Shown piece by piece: positions 25,774-34,070 of a stretch of 64,000 nucleotides of DNA. The position numbers and the translations under genes are program-made. The stretch lies in assembly GCA_905181625.1 (NCBI GenBank), contig CAJIYJ010000006.1, forward strand, positions 44,291 through 108,290. The letters are read 5' to 3'. This DNA is from an uncultured Flavobacteriaceae bacterium (GTDB lineage: Bacteria; Bacteroidota; Bacteroidia; Flavobacteriales; Flavobacteriaceae). Each line of letters begins with the position of its first letter. The stretch's first letter is position 1. Below the pieces are notes generated by a model. It did not search any database. It was not told where the DNA came from and saw nothing but the letters and a program-made list of their open reading frames with translations.

Positions 25774-26657
25774 TGATTTTTTCTTTTTTAAATAAAAGAT
25801 TTTTATTTAAGTTGTTAAGTCTATTTTCAGTTGTTAGAGGTTACAATATTTTTTTTATAGTATTTGCTCAACTGACCTCATCGATTTTTATTTTTTCAGA
25901 AAGTAAAAGTTATTACTCAGTACTTGTTGATTCGAATATTTGGCTAATTATACTGTCCTCAATATGTTCAATTTCCGCTGGATATATAATTAATAACGTG
26001 TATGACTCTGGGAAGGATTTAATAAACAGGCCTTTAAAAACAATTTTAGAAAAAGAAATTTCAGGAAGAACAAAATTAAATGGATATATTTTATTAAATA
26101 TTTTAACATTGTTTTTTGCTTTTCTGGTTTCTTTAAAAGCATTACTGTTTTTTAGTTTATATATTTTAGGAATTCTTTTTTATTCAATACGAATAAGTCG
26201 CTATCCTTTTATCGGAAATTTTTTATCAGTGGCATTATCTATCGCTCCTTTTTTTGCAATAACACTTTATTATAAAAATTTTTCCTCTCAAATTTTAACT
26301 CACGCCTCTTTTCTGTTTTTTGTAATCTTAATTAGAGAGCTAATAAAAGATTTGGAAAGTTTAGTTGGAGACTTAACTATGAATTACAATACTATCCCTG
26401 TTAAATTTGGAGAAAAAACTACTAAAGCATATATAAGCTTTTATATAATTATTACTTGTTCAATTTCTATTTGGATACTAATAAACCATTCACCTTCTCT
26501 TGTGGTTTATTACTATACTTTAGTAATTCCGTTTTTTATTTTTTTTACGTACTTTTTATGGGAATTTAATTCAAAAAAGCACTATATATTACTTCATAAT
26601 TCGTTGAAATTTTTGATTATAGTAGGCCTATTTAGTATTATATTGCAAAATCTATAA
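25773..26657 (+). CDS. UbiA-family prenyltransferase (geranylgeranylglycerol-phosphate synthase-like)
   Basis: This integral membrane prenyltransferase has about eight hydrophobic segments over 294 residues. The first Asp-rich motif reads NNVYDSGKDLINRP near residue 72, and the second is in IRELIKDLESLVGDLTMNYNTIPV near residue 187. Homologues beside mevalonate kinase in Flavobacteriia are annotated as geranylgeranylglycerol-phosphate geranylgeranyltransferase, but the true product in bacteria is unclear. Its start shares a base with the mvk stop. Confidence 0.82.
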   Translation: MIFSFLNKRFLFKLLSLFSVVRGYNIFFIVFAQLTSSIFIFSESKSYYSVLVDSNIWLIILSSICSISAGYIINNVYDSGKDLINRPLKTILEKEISGRTKLNGYILLNILTLFFAFLVSLKALLFFSLYILGILFYSIRISRYPFIGNFLSVALSIAPFFAITLYYKNFSSQILTHASFLFFVILIRELIKDLESLVGDLTMNYNTIPVKFGEKTTKAYISFYIIITCSISIWILINHSPSLVVYYYTLVIPFFIFFTYFLWEFNSKKHYILLHNSLKFLIIVGLFSIILQNL

Positions 26658-26666
26658 TAACATATA

Positions 26667-27374
26667 ATGGATGAAACAATACAAATTAGATTAAATAAGT
26701 TTATTTCTAATTCAGGCCATTGCAACAGAAGGGAAGCTGATAACTTTATTGCACAAGGAAGAGTTACTGTAAATGATAAAGTAATTATTAGATTAGGAAC
26801 TAAAGTTTCGGTTAAGGACGAAGTAAGGCTTGACGGTAAAAATATTTCTTTAAATAAACCCGTATATATTCTTTTAAATAAGCCTAAGGGGTTTCATTCG
26901 ATTAATTTAAATAACAAGAAAAATATTTTCAGCTTATTGCCTTTTGAAGAATATCATGATTTACAGTCTTTGGATTTTATGAATGAAAATTACATGGGTC
27001 TTATGATCTTTTCTAATAATCAAGATTTCATTAAACATATGGCTAGCAAAATAGATAATTTAAAACAGCTTTTCCATATAATTTTGGATTCCGATTTAGA
27101 AGAGTTTGATAAAGAGTCGATTAAAAATGAAGTAGATTTTAACGATTTTCAAATTCGAAACATTAATCATGTTGATGGGGCTAATAAAAATGAAATTGGA
27201 TTAGAAATGTCGATAAAACAAGTTAAAGATATAGAAGAATTGTTTTTAAAATATAATTATAAAGTATTGTCAATAGATAGAGTGCTTTACTCTAATATAT
27301 CTAAAAAAGATTTGTCAAGAGGAAAGTGGCGTCATTTTAAAAAACAAGAATTAATTAATCTTCAAGCTTTTTAA
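26667..27374 (+). CDS. Degenerate RsuA/RluB-like protein (S4 domain, catalytic motif lost)
   Basis: The frame looks like a 235-residue rRNA pseudouridine synthase. The S4 RNA-binding domain (residues 8-60) has RLNKFISNSGHCNRREAD. YILLNKPKGF follows near residue 70, and the end LSRGKWRHFKKQEL matches the family. However, the catalytic GRLDxxTxGLLLLTND block reads QSLDFMNENYMGLMIFSNN near residue 102. It has lost the Arg and Thr and is two residues longer. The late GRNR region reads KQVKDIEELF. The fold and position beside UbiA are conserved, so it is probably an RluB orthologue turned non-catalytic RNA binder. Confidence 0.75.
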   Translation: MDETIQIRLNKFISNSGHCNRREADNFIAQGRVTVNDKVIIRLGTKVSVKDEVRLDGKNISLNKPVYILLNKPKGFHSINLNNKKNIFSLLPFEEYHDLQSLDFMNENYMGLMIFSNNQDFIKHMASKIDNLKQLFHIILDSDLEEFDKESIKNEVDFNDFQIRNINHVDGANKNEIGLEMSIKQVKDIEELFLKYNYKVLSIDRVLYSNISKKDLSRGKWRHFKKQELINLQAF

Positions 27375-28093
27375 TTTTTACTAGCCCATTTAAATCCTCT
27401 GGTTAATAGTTCCCAAACCTCAGGAATATCAAAATTATCTGGTGAATGTCCGACTGAAAGATAAAACACTTTACCTTTTCCAAATGTTTTAGTCCAGCAA
27501 ACTGGCATTTCAGTGTCTTTTATCCAAGGATATTGTTGTCCATTAAATTTTGTAGTAGCCAATACATTAATTGAAGGATCTATATGCATGAAATACTGCT
27601 CACTATTTATTTCAAAGTTTTTTATAGCCTTAGTTAAGTAGGTTTTAGGACTAGTAAATTCAACTGTATATTTTACTTTTCCGCCAGGATGACTAACAAA
27701 TTGTCCTCCTATCATAAATTGATATAGAGTGTTTTCTCGAAAAGAATCTCCTAAACCACCATGTGAGCCTGCAATTCCTGTTCCAGATTTAATAGCGTTA
27801 GTTAATCCTTTTTCTTGAGCTGAAGTTAGCTTGCCCGTTGTTACTGTTTGAATAACAAGATCAATTGAATCCATTAGTTTTTTATCGGAATAAGTATTCA
27901 GATTATTAGATACAATAGTATTGGCTTTTTGTGACTCAAGCCATTTTGTAACTTTTTCAACAAATAACTTAGGTTGGTGATAAGGATCTAATTGATATAT
28001 AACTAACACATTTTTATTTTCTAATGATTGTGAAATTGTTAGATTTTGAAAAAACAAAAAAATCAATAGAAATACAATGGTAATATTTTTCAT
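27371..28093 (-). CDS. ThuA-like domain protein, exported
   Basis: It has an N-terminal signal peptide (ITIVFLLIFLFFQNLTISQS) and then a ThuA-type, class I glutamine-amidotransferase-like fold of about 215 residues. Visible features are NVLVIYQLDPYHQPK, the core turn GIAGSHGGLGDSFREN near residue 108, and FYLSVGHSPDNF near the end. ThuA proteins accompany ThuB-type dehydrogenases in Rhizobium 3-keto-disaccharide catabolism. Here the Gfo/Idh gene starts divergently 112 bp away, fitting a shared sugar pathway outside the cytoplasm. Its stop overlaps the preceding gene by 4 bp, tail to tail. Confidence 0.82.
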   Translation of the reverse strand: MKNITIVFLLIFLFFQNLTISQSLENKNVLVIYQLDPYHQPKLFVEKVTKWLESQKANTIVSNNLNTYSDKKLMDSIDLVIQTVTTGKLTSAQEKGLTNAIKSGTGIAGSHGGLGDSFRENTLYQFMIGGQFVSHPGGKVKYTVEFTSPKTYLTKAIKNFEINSEQYFMHIDPSINVLATTKFNGQQYPWIKDTEMPVCWTKTFGKGKVFYLSVGHSPDNFDIPEVWELLTRGFKWASKN

Positions 28094-28205
28094 ACAAACT
28101 TTATTTTAAGTTTAATTTATGAAATTTTTTACAAAAATGACATTAATTTAGGTGGAATAATATGTATCTTAAATCTAGTTATCAGAAATTAATTTTAAAT
28201 AAAAA

Positions 28206-29639
28206 ATGAACAAAAAATCTAGAAGAAATTTCATAAAAAAATCGTCGTTGTTAGGAACTGGGGTTTTTATTGTTCCAAGACATGTTTTAGGAGGTGTTGG
28301 ATATACTTCTCCTAGTGATCAGTTGCTAATTGCAGCAATTGGATCTGGAGGAAAAGGAAGTGACATTAGAGATTCCTGGGCAAGTAAGGAAAGAGTTGTT
28401 GCTTTATGCGATGTACATCCTGACGGAAAGCACGGGGTGGTAAAATCAAGAAAAAAATACCCAAATGCCAATTTCTACCTGAACTTTAATGAACTATTAG
28501 ATAAAGAAAAAGATTTAGATGCAGTAACTATTAGCACACCCGACCATACTCATGGTGTTATAGCAAATAGAGCTATGAATCGAGGTTTACATGCTTATAT
28601 TCAAAAACCTTTAACTCATAATATTAAGGAAGCTAGGCAACTAACTCAAGCTGCTGCTAGAAATAGGGTAGTTACCCAAATGGGTAATCAAGGTGGGTCT
28701 AGTATTGGTGTAAATAAAATTAAAGAATGGGTTGATTCAGCCTTGATAGGTGATATTGGAAAGGTTTATGCATGGACAAATAGACCAGTCTGGCCTCAGG
28801 GGTTTAAAATGCCTAAACCATCTTCTTTGAAACCAGAAAATTTAGAGTGGGACTTATGGTTAGGACCTGCACAAAATAGAGAATATAGACCAGAATTTCA
28901 TCCTTTTAATTGGAGAGGATGGTGGGATTATGGAACAGGAGCGCTTGGGGATATGGGATGTCATATTTTAGACGCTCCTTATAAAGCCCTTGGACTAGGG
29001 CATCCTAAAGATGTTGAGTGCAGTGTTGCTAATATTTATGAAAAAATGTGGAATGTCAATTATTACCCTGAAGGTCCGCCATCAGCATCTTTAGTAACAT
29101 TACATTTTGATAAAACTTCAAAATCTAATTCTAATGTTGAATTAATTTGGATGGATGGAGGAATTATTCCTCCTCGTCCTGAGTTAATTCCAGCTGAAGA
29201 TTATTTAGGTGAAAAGGGGAATGGAAATGGAGTAATTTTAATTGGTAAAAAAGGAATTATTAGTTGTGGAGTATATGGACTTAATGCTAAACTTTATAGA
29301 AAAGGTGAAAGAACATTACACCTTGATACAGATAAAATTTATAATAGTAAGGGGAATGGTTTAGATCATATTCATCATATGGAATGGATTAATGCATGTA
29401 AGGAGGGCTATGGAAGTGAAGCTTATAAGAGGCTTACTTCTCCAATTGAATATGCAGGACCATTTACTGAAACTGTTTTAATGGGAAATCTTGCTTTAAG
29501 AAGTTATATGCTAAAGAAAGGCAAAGATTTTATTGGAAGAAAAAAACTACTTTGGGATGGAAAAAACACAAGAATAACGAATTTTGAACCAGCTAATCAA
29601 TTTGTAGGCAGAAAAAGAAGAGATGGATGGGAACTCTAA
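28206..29639 (+). CDS. Gfo/Idh/MocA-family oxidoreductase with Tat signal
   Basis: This NAD(P)-dependent sugar oxidoreductase is probably exported folded. The N-terminus KKSRRNFIKKSSLLGTGVFI is a twin-arginine signal. The Rossmann core IAAIGSGGKGS is near residue 39, VALCDVHPDG near 60 and VTISTPDHTHG near 104. The EKP-type catalytic segment occurs as YIQKPLTHN near residue 129. The 477 residues match the long secreted branch common in Bacteroidota. The adjacent DUF1080, GMC and ThuA-like genes suggest reduction or redox-assisted cleavage of 3-keto-glycosides. Confidence 0.9.
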   Translation: MNKKSRRNFIKKSSLLGTGVFIVPRHVLGGVGYTSPSDQLLIAAIGSGGKGSDIRDSWASKERVVALCDVHPDGKHGVVKSRKKYPNANFYLNFNELLDKEKDLDAVTISTPDHTHGVIANRAMNRGLHAYIQKPLTHNIKEARQLTQAAARNRVVTQMGNQGGSSIGVNKIKEWVDSALIGDIGKVYAWTNRPVWPQGFKMPKPSSLKPENLEWDLWLGPAQNREYRPEFHPFNWRGWWDYGTGALGDMGCHILDAPYKALGLGHPKDVECSVANIYEKMWNVNYYPEGPPSASLVTLHFDKTSKSNSNVELIWMDGGIIPPRPELIPAEDYLGEKGNGNGVILIGKKGIISCGVYGLNAKLYRKGERTLHLDTDKIYNSKGNGLDHIHHMEWINACKEGYGSEAYKRLTSPIEYAGPFTETVLMGNLALRSYMLKKGKDFIGRKKLLWDGKNTRITNFEPANQFVGRKRRDGWEL

Positions 29640-29717
29640 TTAATTGTTGATAGATATTAAATGGAGGTTGGTCTAAAATTTTAAAAAAGAGATTAAATAA
29701 TTTAATAAATTAACCAT

Positions 29718-30473
29718 ATGAAAACAAAAATTTTTTACTTTCTTGTTTTAACTTTTTTCATTATTAGTTGTAAAAATTCATCAAAAAAAACAACAAATAC
29801 GGTTCCAATGGAGCATTTAATTGATCCCTCTAATGATAATCAGTGGGTTTCTCTTATTAATCCTAATTCCATGGAAGGTTGGCATTATTATCAGGATAAC
29901 GGAAAGAAATCTGGTTGGGATATTAAAGATGGTGTTTTAACTTTTACTTCCGCAAATGCTTCAGGAGAAGGAGATAAAAGTCTTGTTAGTGATAAAGAAT
30001 ATACAAGTTTTAAAATTCATTTAGAATGGAAAGTTAGCTCAATGTCTAATAGCGGCTTTTTCTGGGGAGTTAAAGAGGATATGAAATATGAATATCCTTT
30101 TGTAACTGGTCCTGAGATTCAAATTTTAGATCCTGAAATGCCAGATGGTCCTTTGACACAAGCCGGTGCTTTATACGGTATGATTCCTCCCTCAAAGTGG
30201 GTTACTAACCCTGCAGGAGAGTGGAACACCTATGACATTACAATAGATCATAATTCTAATAAAGGAGTGGTTGTTCACAACGGAGAAGAAATAGTTAATT
30301 TTCCGCTGAGCGGAAAGGTTTGGGATGCTATGGTTGAGCCTACTAAGTTTAATAACTGTGATCAAGAGCCATGGCAAAACTGTGATTTTGGAAAATTTAA
30401 AACAGGAAAAATAAGTATTCAAGATCACCCTGGTGTGATATCATTTAGAAACATTAAAATATTAGAATTATAA
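29718..30473 (+). CDS. DUF1080 (3-keto-disaccharide hydrolase-type) lipoprotein
   Basis: It has a lipoprotein signal, KIFYFLVLTFFIISCKN, with the modified Cys near residue 18. It is followed by the jelly-roll DUF1080 domain: WVSLINPNSMEGWHYY near residue 43, SGFFWGVKED near 115, GPEIQILD near 132 and GAWNTY-like GEWNTYDITIDHN near 170. The family has been linked to hydrolysis of 3-keto-glycosides, so it probably acts in the periplasm or at the outer membrane, downstream of a glycoside 3-dehydrogenase such as the next gene. Confidence 0.87.
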   Translation: MKTKIFYFLVLTFFIISCKNSSKKTTNTVPMEHLIDPSNDNQWVSLINPNSMEGWHYYQDNGKKSGWDIKDGVLTFTSANASGEGDKSLVSDKEYTSFKIHLEWKVSSMSNSGFFWGVKEDMKYEYPFVTGPEIQILDPEMPDGPLTQAGALYGMIPPSKWVTNPAGEWNTYDITIDHNSNKGVVVHNGEEIVNFPLSGKVWDAMVEPTKFNNCDQEPWQNCDFGKFKTGKISIQDHPGVISFRNIKILEL

Positions 30474-30506
30474 TTAATCATTTTTTCATAAAAGAATTAA
30501 AGTAAA

Positions 30507-32225
30507 ATGCAAATTAAAGAAACTTCAAAAGAATACGATGTTGTAATAGTTGGTTCAGGCGCAGGTGGTGGAATGGCTACAAAAATTTTATCCGAAGCTG
30601 GATTGAGTATTGCAATTGTTGAAGCGGGACCTTATTATGACCCTGCTAACCCAGATCAAATGACTCAAATGAAATGGCCATATGATTCCCCAAGAAGAGG
30701 TGCTGGAACTACAAGGCCTTTTGGAGATTTTGACCAGGCATATGGCGGTTGGGAAATTGAAGGTGAACCATACACTCAAAAAGGTGATACTAATTTTAGA
30801 TGGTTTAGATCTAGAATGCTAGGAGGAAGAACAAACCACTGGGGAAGAATTTCTTTAAGATTTGGACCTAATGATTTTAAAAAGAAAAGTATAGACGGCT
30901 TAGGAGAGGATTGGCCTATTGGTTATGATGATATTAAGCCATATTATGACAAGGTGGATAAATTAATTGGCGTATTTGGCAGTAAAGAAAACTTATATAA
31001 TGACCCAGACGGATTCTTTCTTCCAGCACCAAAACCAAGACTTCACGAGATGTTTTATATCAAAGGGGCAAAGAAAAGTAATGTAAAAGTAATGCCCTCT
31101 AGATTGTCAATACTTACAAAAAGAATAAATGACGAAAGAGGTGTTTGTTTTTATTGTAGACAATGTGCAAGAAGCTGTTCTGTATATGCAGATTTTTCTT
31201 CTGGGTCATGCTTGATATTTCCTGCTCAAAAGTCAGGAGGTCAAATTGATATGTATGTCAATTCAATGGTTAGAACTGTGACAACTGATGAAGAAGGGAA
31301 AGCAACTGGTGTGTCATTTATTAGTAAAGAAGATAAAACAGAATATAAACTCAAAGGAAAAGTAGTTGTTTTAGCAGCATCAGCTTGTAGCTCAGCTAGA
31401 ATATTATTGAATTCTAAAAGTAAGCAACATCCAAATGGCCTTGGTAATAGTAGTGATTTAGTAGGGAAATATTTGCATGATTCTACTGGAGGAGGAAGGA
31501 TGGCTTTTCTTCCTGAGTTAGTCGACAGAAAAATATATAATGAAGATGGAGTCGGCGGAATGCATGTTTATTCTCCTTGGTGGCTAGACAATAAAAATTT
31601 AAATTTCCCAAGAGGTTATCATATTGAAGTTTGGGGAGGAATGGGGTCACCTTCATATGGATCTGGATTTAATGTCAATGATCTTAACAAATTTTTTGGA
31701 ACAAAAGTAGGAGGTTATGGAGATATGTTAAGAACTGATATGAGAAAATATTATGGTTCTGTAGTTGGGATGGATGGAAGAGGTGAATCTATTGCTATGA
31801 AAGATAATTATTGTGAGATCGATCCTGAAAAGGTTGATGAATTTGGAGTTCCTGTACTAAGATTTAATTATAAATGGTCTAACTACGAAGTGAATCAAGC
31901 AAAACATATGCAGGATACTTTTGAAGAAATTATCCATAATATGGGCGCAATCCCTATTAGCGATAAAGCTGGGAAAGAATCGAACTATGGACTAACTAAA
32001 CCTGGAGAAATTATTCATGAAGTAGGTACAACTAGAATGGGTAATGATCCAAAAAGTTCAGTAGTAAATGAATTTGAACAGCTTCATGACGTTTCAAACG
32101 TGTTTATTGTAGATGCAGGTCCTTTTGTTTCTCAAGCAGATAAAAATCCAACCTGGACAATAATGGCGTTAGCTTGGAGAACATGTGATTATATAGTTGA
32201 TGAATTTAAAAAACAAAACTTTTAG
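30507..32225 (+). CDS. GMC-family FAD dehydrogenase with a four-Cys cluster (glycoside 3-dehydrogenase-like)
   Basis: This 572-residue catalytic subunit oxidises sugars. The FAD motif VVIVGSGAGGGMATKIL is near residue 12 and RMLGGRTNHWGRISLR near 103. HEVGTTRMGNDP and DAGPFVSQADKNPTWTIMALA near the end contain the catalytic region of the glucose/gluconate dehydrogenase branch. CFYCRQCARSC at residues 214-224 (Cys 214, 217, 220, 224) lies where the Burkholderia FAD-glucose dehydrogenase carries its Fe-S ligands. It lacks a signal peptide; co-export with the Tat-bearing small subunit 2 nt downstream is likely. No cytochrome c partner is in the window. Confidence 0.88.
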   Translation: MQIKETSKEYDVVIVGSGAGGGMATKILSEAGLSIAIVEAGPYYDPANPDQMTQMKWPYDSPRRGAGTTRPFGDFDQAYGGWEIEGEPYTQKGDTNFRWFRSRMLGGRTNHWGRISLRFGPNDFKKKSIDGLGEDWPIGYDDIKPYYDKVDKLIGVFGSKENLYNDPDGFFLPAPKPRLHEMFYIKGAKKSNVKVMPSRLSILTKRINDERGVCFYCRQCARSCSVYADFSSGSCLIFPAQKSGGQIDMYVNSMVRTVTTDEEGKATGVSFISKEDKTEYKLKGKVVVLAASACSSARILLNSKSKQHPNGLGNSSDLVGKYLHDSTGGGRMAFLPELVDRKIYNEDGVGGMHVYSPWWLDNKNLNFPRGYHIEVWGGMGSPSYGSGFNVNDLNKFFGTKVGGYGDMLRTDMRKYYGSVVGMDGRGESIAMKDNYCEIDPEKVDEFGVPVLRFNYKWSNYEVNQAKHMQDTFEEIIHNMGAIPISDKAGKESNYGLTKPGEIIHEVGTTRMGNDPKSSVVNEFEQLHDVSNVFIVDAGPFVSQADKNPTWTIMALAWRTCDYIVDEFKKQNF

Positions 32226-32227
32226 AA

Positions 32228-32935
32228 ATGGATAGAAGAGATAGTATTAAGTCAATAATGTTAGGTTCTATAGGTTTTGGAGTTCTTCTAGAGGGATGTG
32301 TTTCAGGAGTTGGAAGTGAAGAAGTCGAGAATGCCATTTCAAAATTTAACTACGGAAGGACAAAAACAGAGTTGGAGTATGATAAAAAGCTTTTTTCTAT
32401 AAAATGCTTTAATAATCATGAAATGAATACGATAAAAAAAGTATGTAATTTAATTCTTCCTCCAAACGAATTTGGATCTATTGAATTAGCCGAAGTCCCG
32501 GAACTAATAGAATTTATGGCTAAAGATATACCAAGTTATGAATCTCCAATTAAAATGGGTTTAAAATACCTAGATAAAATTTCAAAATCAACACATCAAA
32601 AATCGTTTGTGGAATGTGGAGATAGTGAGCAAAAAAGATTTTTGGATGATATGGCTTATCCGAATCCAGATCTTGATAGTTCCGGTCAAAAAGAAGAAGT
32701 TCAATGGTTTTCTTTAATGAGAAATTTAACTATGACAGGATATTATACTTCAAAAGTTGGAATAGAAGAATTAGGGTACAAAGGGAATACTCCAAATATT
32801 TGGGATGGTGTTCCGCAGGATGTTTTAGACCAGTACGGACTATCTTATGATAAAGATTGGCTGGATAAGTGTGTTGATCAATCTAAAAGAAATGAAACTG
32901 CAAAGTGGGATGAGAAGGGGAATTTAATTTCTTGA
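32228..32935 (+). CDS. Gluconate 2-dehydrogenase subunit 3-family protein, Tat-type signal
   Basis: This is the small partner of the GMC dehydrogenase, probably its export chaperone and hitch-hiker carrier. It opens with a twin-arginine-like signal (DRRDSIKSIMLGSIGFG) ending in LLEGC, so it may also be a lipoprotein. The body has the family's NTIKKVCNLILPPNEFGS near residue 68 and WFSLMRNLTMTGYYTSKVGIEELGYKG near residue 165. Length 235 is typical. It ends the plus-strand redox cassette, facing the convergent asparaginase gene. Confidence 0.86.
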   Translation: MDRRDSIKSIMLGSIGFGVLLEGCVSGVGSEEVENAISKFNYGRTKTELEYDKKLFSIKCFNNHEMNTIKKVCNLILPPNEFGSIELAEVPELIEFMAKDIPSYESPIKMGLKYLDKISKSTHQKSFVECGDSEQKRFLDDMAYPNPDLDSSGQKEEVQWFSLMRNLTMTGYYTSKVGIEELGYKGNTPNIWDGVPQDVLDQYGLSYDKDWLDKCVDQSKRNETAKWDEKGNLIS

Positions 32936-32944
32936 AAACTATTT

Positions 32945-33979
32945 TCATTCATCCTTATAAATTTTAACTAAAATTTTTCCTTCAGAGTTCATATGAGCTC
33001 TATACATTCCGGGTGTGTTCATTTCCATTGCTATATTTCCTTTTTTGTCTATAGCTATTACTCCACCGTTTCCTCCTAACTTTCCGATTTTATCATTAAT
33101 AACTAAACTTGCAGCATCTTCAATTTTATAATTTTTATATTCCATTAGCGCAGCAATATCAAACGCAGCCACAGTTCTAATAAAAAACTCTCCCCATCCA
33201 GTTGACGAAACAGCACAAGTTAAATTATTAGCATAAGTTCCTGCTCCAATTATAGGAGCATCTCCAATTCTGTTCCATTTTTTATTAGTCATCCCCCCAG
33301 TTGATGTGCCTGCTGCTAAATTTCCATGTTTATCTAAAGCAACACATCCAACAGTGCCATAAAGTTGGCTTTTATAAAATTCATCATAATTTATTTTATT
33401 AGAAGTTTTTTTTGAAATGTTTTCTATTGATTTTACTTTTTCAAGGTTTTTTTTTCTTCTTTCAGTAATAAAATAATCTGCGTTCATTAATTCAAGATTT
33501 TGCTGTCTGGCAAATTCATCAGCTCCATTTCCTGACAACATCACATGTGGCGAATTTTCCATAACTTTTATTGCTGCACTAATTGGGTTTTTTATTTTTT
33601 TAGCTCCTGAAACAGCTCCTGCGTTAAGGGATTTTCCATCCATAAAAGATGCGTCCAGCTCAGCGTAACCCTTTGAATTTAAAACAGCTCCTTTTCCTGA
33701 GTTAAATAATGGCGAATCTTCTAAAATATTTATTGACTTTTCTACAGCTAATTGGCTTGTTCCTCCATTTTTAAGTATTTCATGTCCCGCTTTAACAGCA
33801 ACCTCTAATATATTTCTATATTTTAATTCTATTTCATCTGACATGTTTTTTTTGAGGATAGTTCCCGCCCCACCATGTATTACTATTCCAAAATCATGAG
33901 TAATCTCTTTTTTTAAATTCAATTTATTTTCATTACATCCCAACAATATAAATGCTGATATTAAAATAATATTTTTCAT
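32945..33979 (-). CDS. Isoaspartyl peptidase/L-asparaginase family (Ntn hydrolase), lipoprotein
   Basis: This type 2 asparaginase-like enzyme cleaves isoaspartyl dipeptides, or possibly GlcNAc-Asn, outside the cytoplasm. IVIHGGAGTIL near residue 31 and SPLFNSGKGAVLN precede the autoprocessing site YGTVGCVALDKHGNLAAGTST near residue 207, where the exposed Thr is the nucleophile. GGMTNKKWNRIGDAPIIGAG supplies substrate contacts. I chose the ATG at 33977-33979: it yields a lipoprotein signal, ILISAFILLGCNEN. A longer in-frame reading to 34108 runs through a terminator and tRNA sequence. Confidence 0.9.
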   Translation of the reverse strand: MKNIILISAFILLGCNENKLNLKKEITHDFGIVIHGGAGTILKKNMSDEIELKYRNILEVAVKAGHEILKNGGTSQLAVEKSINILEDSPLFNSGKGAVLNSKGYAELDASFMDGKSLNAGAVSGAKKIKNPISAAIKVMENSPHVMLSGNGADEFARQQNLELMNADYFITERRKKNLEKVKSIENISKKTSNKINYDEFYKSQLYGTVGCVALDKHGNLAAGTSTGGMTNKKWNRIGDAPIIGAGTYANNLTCAVSSTGWGEFFIRTVAAFDIAALMEYKNYKIEDAASLVINDKIGKLGGNGGVIAIDKKGNIAMEMNTPGMYRAHMNSEGKILVKIYKDE

Positions 33980-34032
33980 TATTCTAGATTTATGTTCTAT
34001 TAAATTTAGGGATTTTAAATTGCTTGAAATAA

Positions 34033-34068
34033 AAAACCCTTCAAAGATTTTATCTTTAAAGGGTTTTA
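34033..34068 (-). terminator. Terminator hairpin downstream of the partial tRNA-Phe copy
   Basis: The arms 34033-34048 and 34053-34068 pair over 16 bp with a 4-nt loop. The single irregular pair is a G-U wobble on the minus strand. Read from the minus strand it follows the 3' end of the tRNA-Phe remnant, so it was probably that tRNA's terminator. Confidence 0.7.
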
Positions 34069-34070
34069 AT

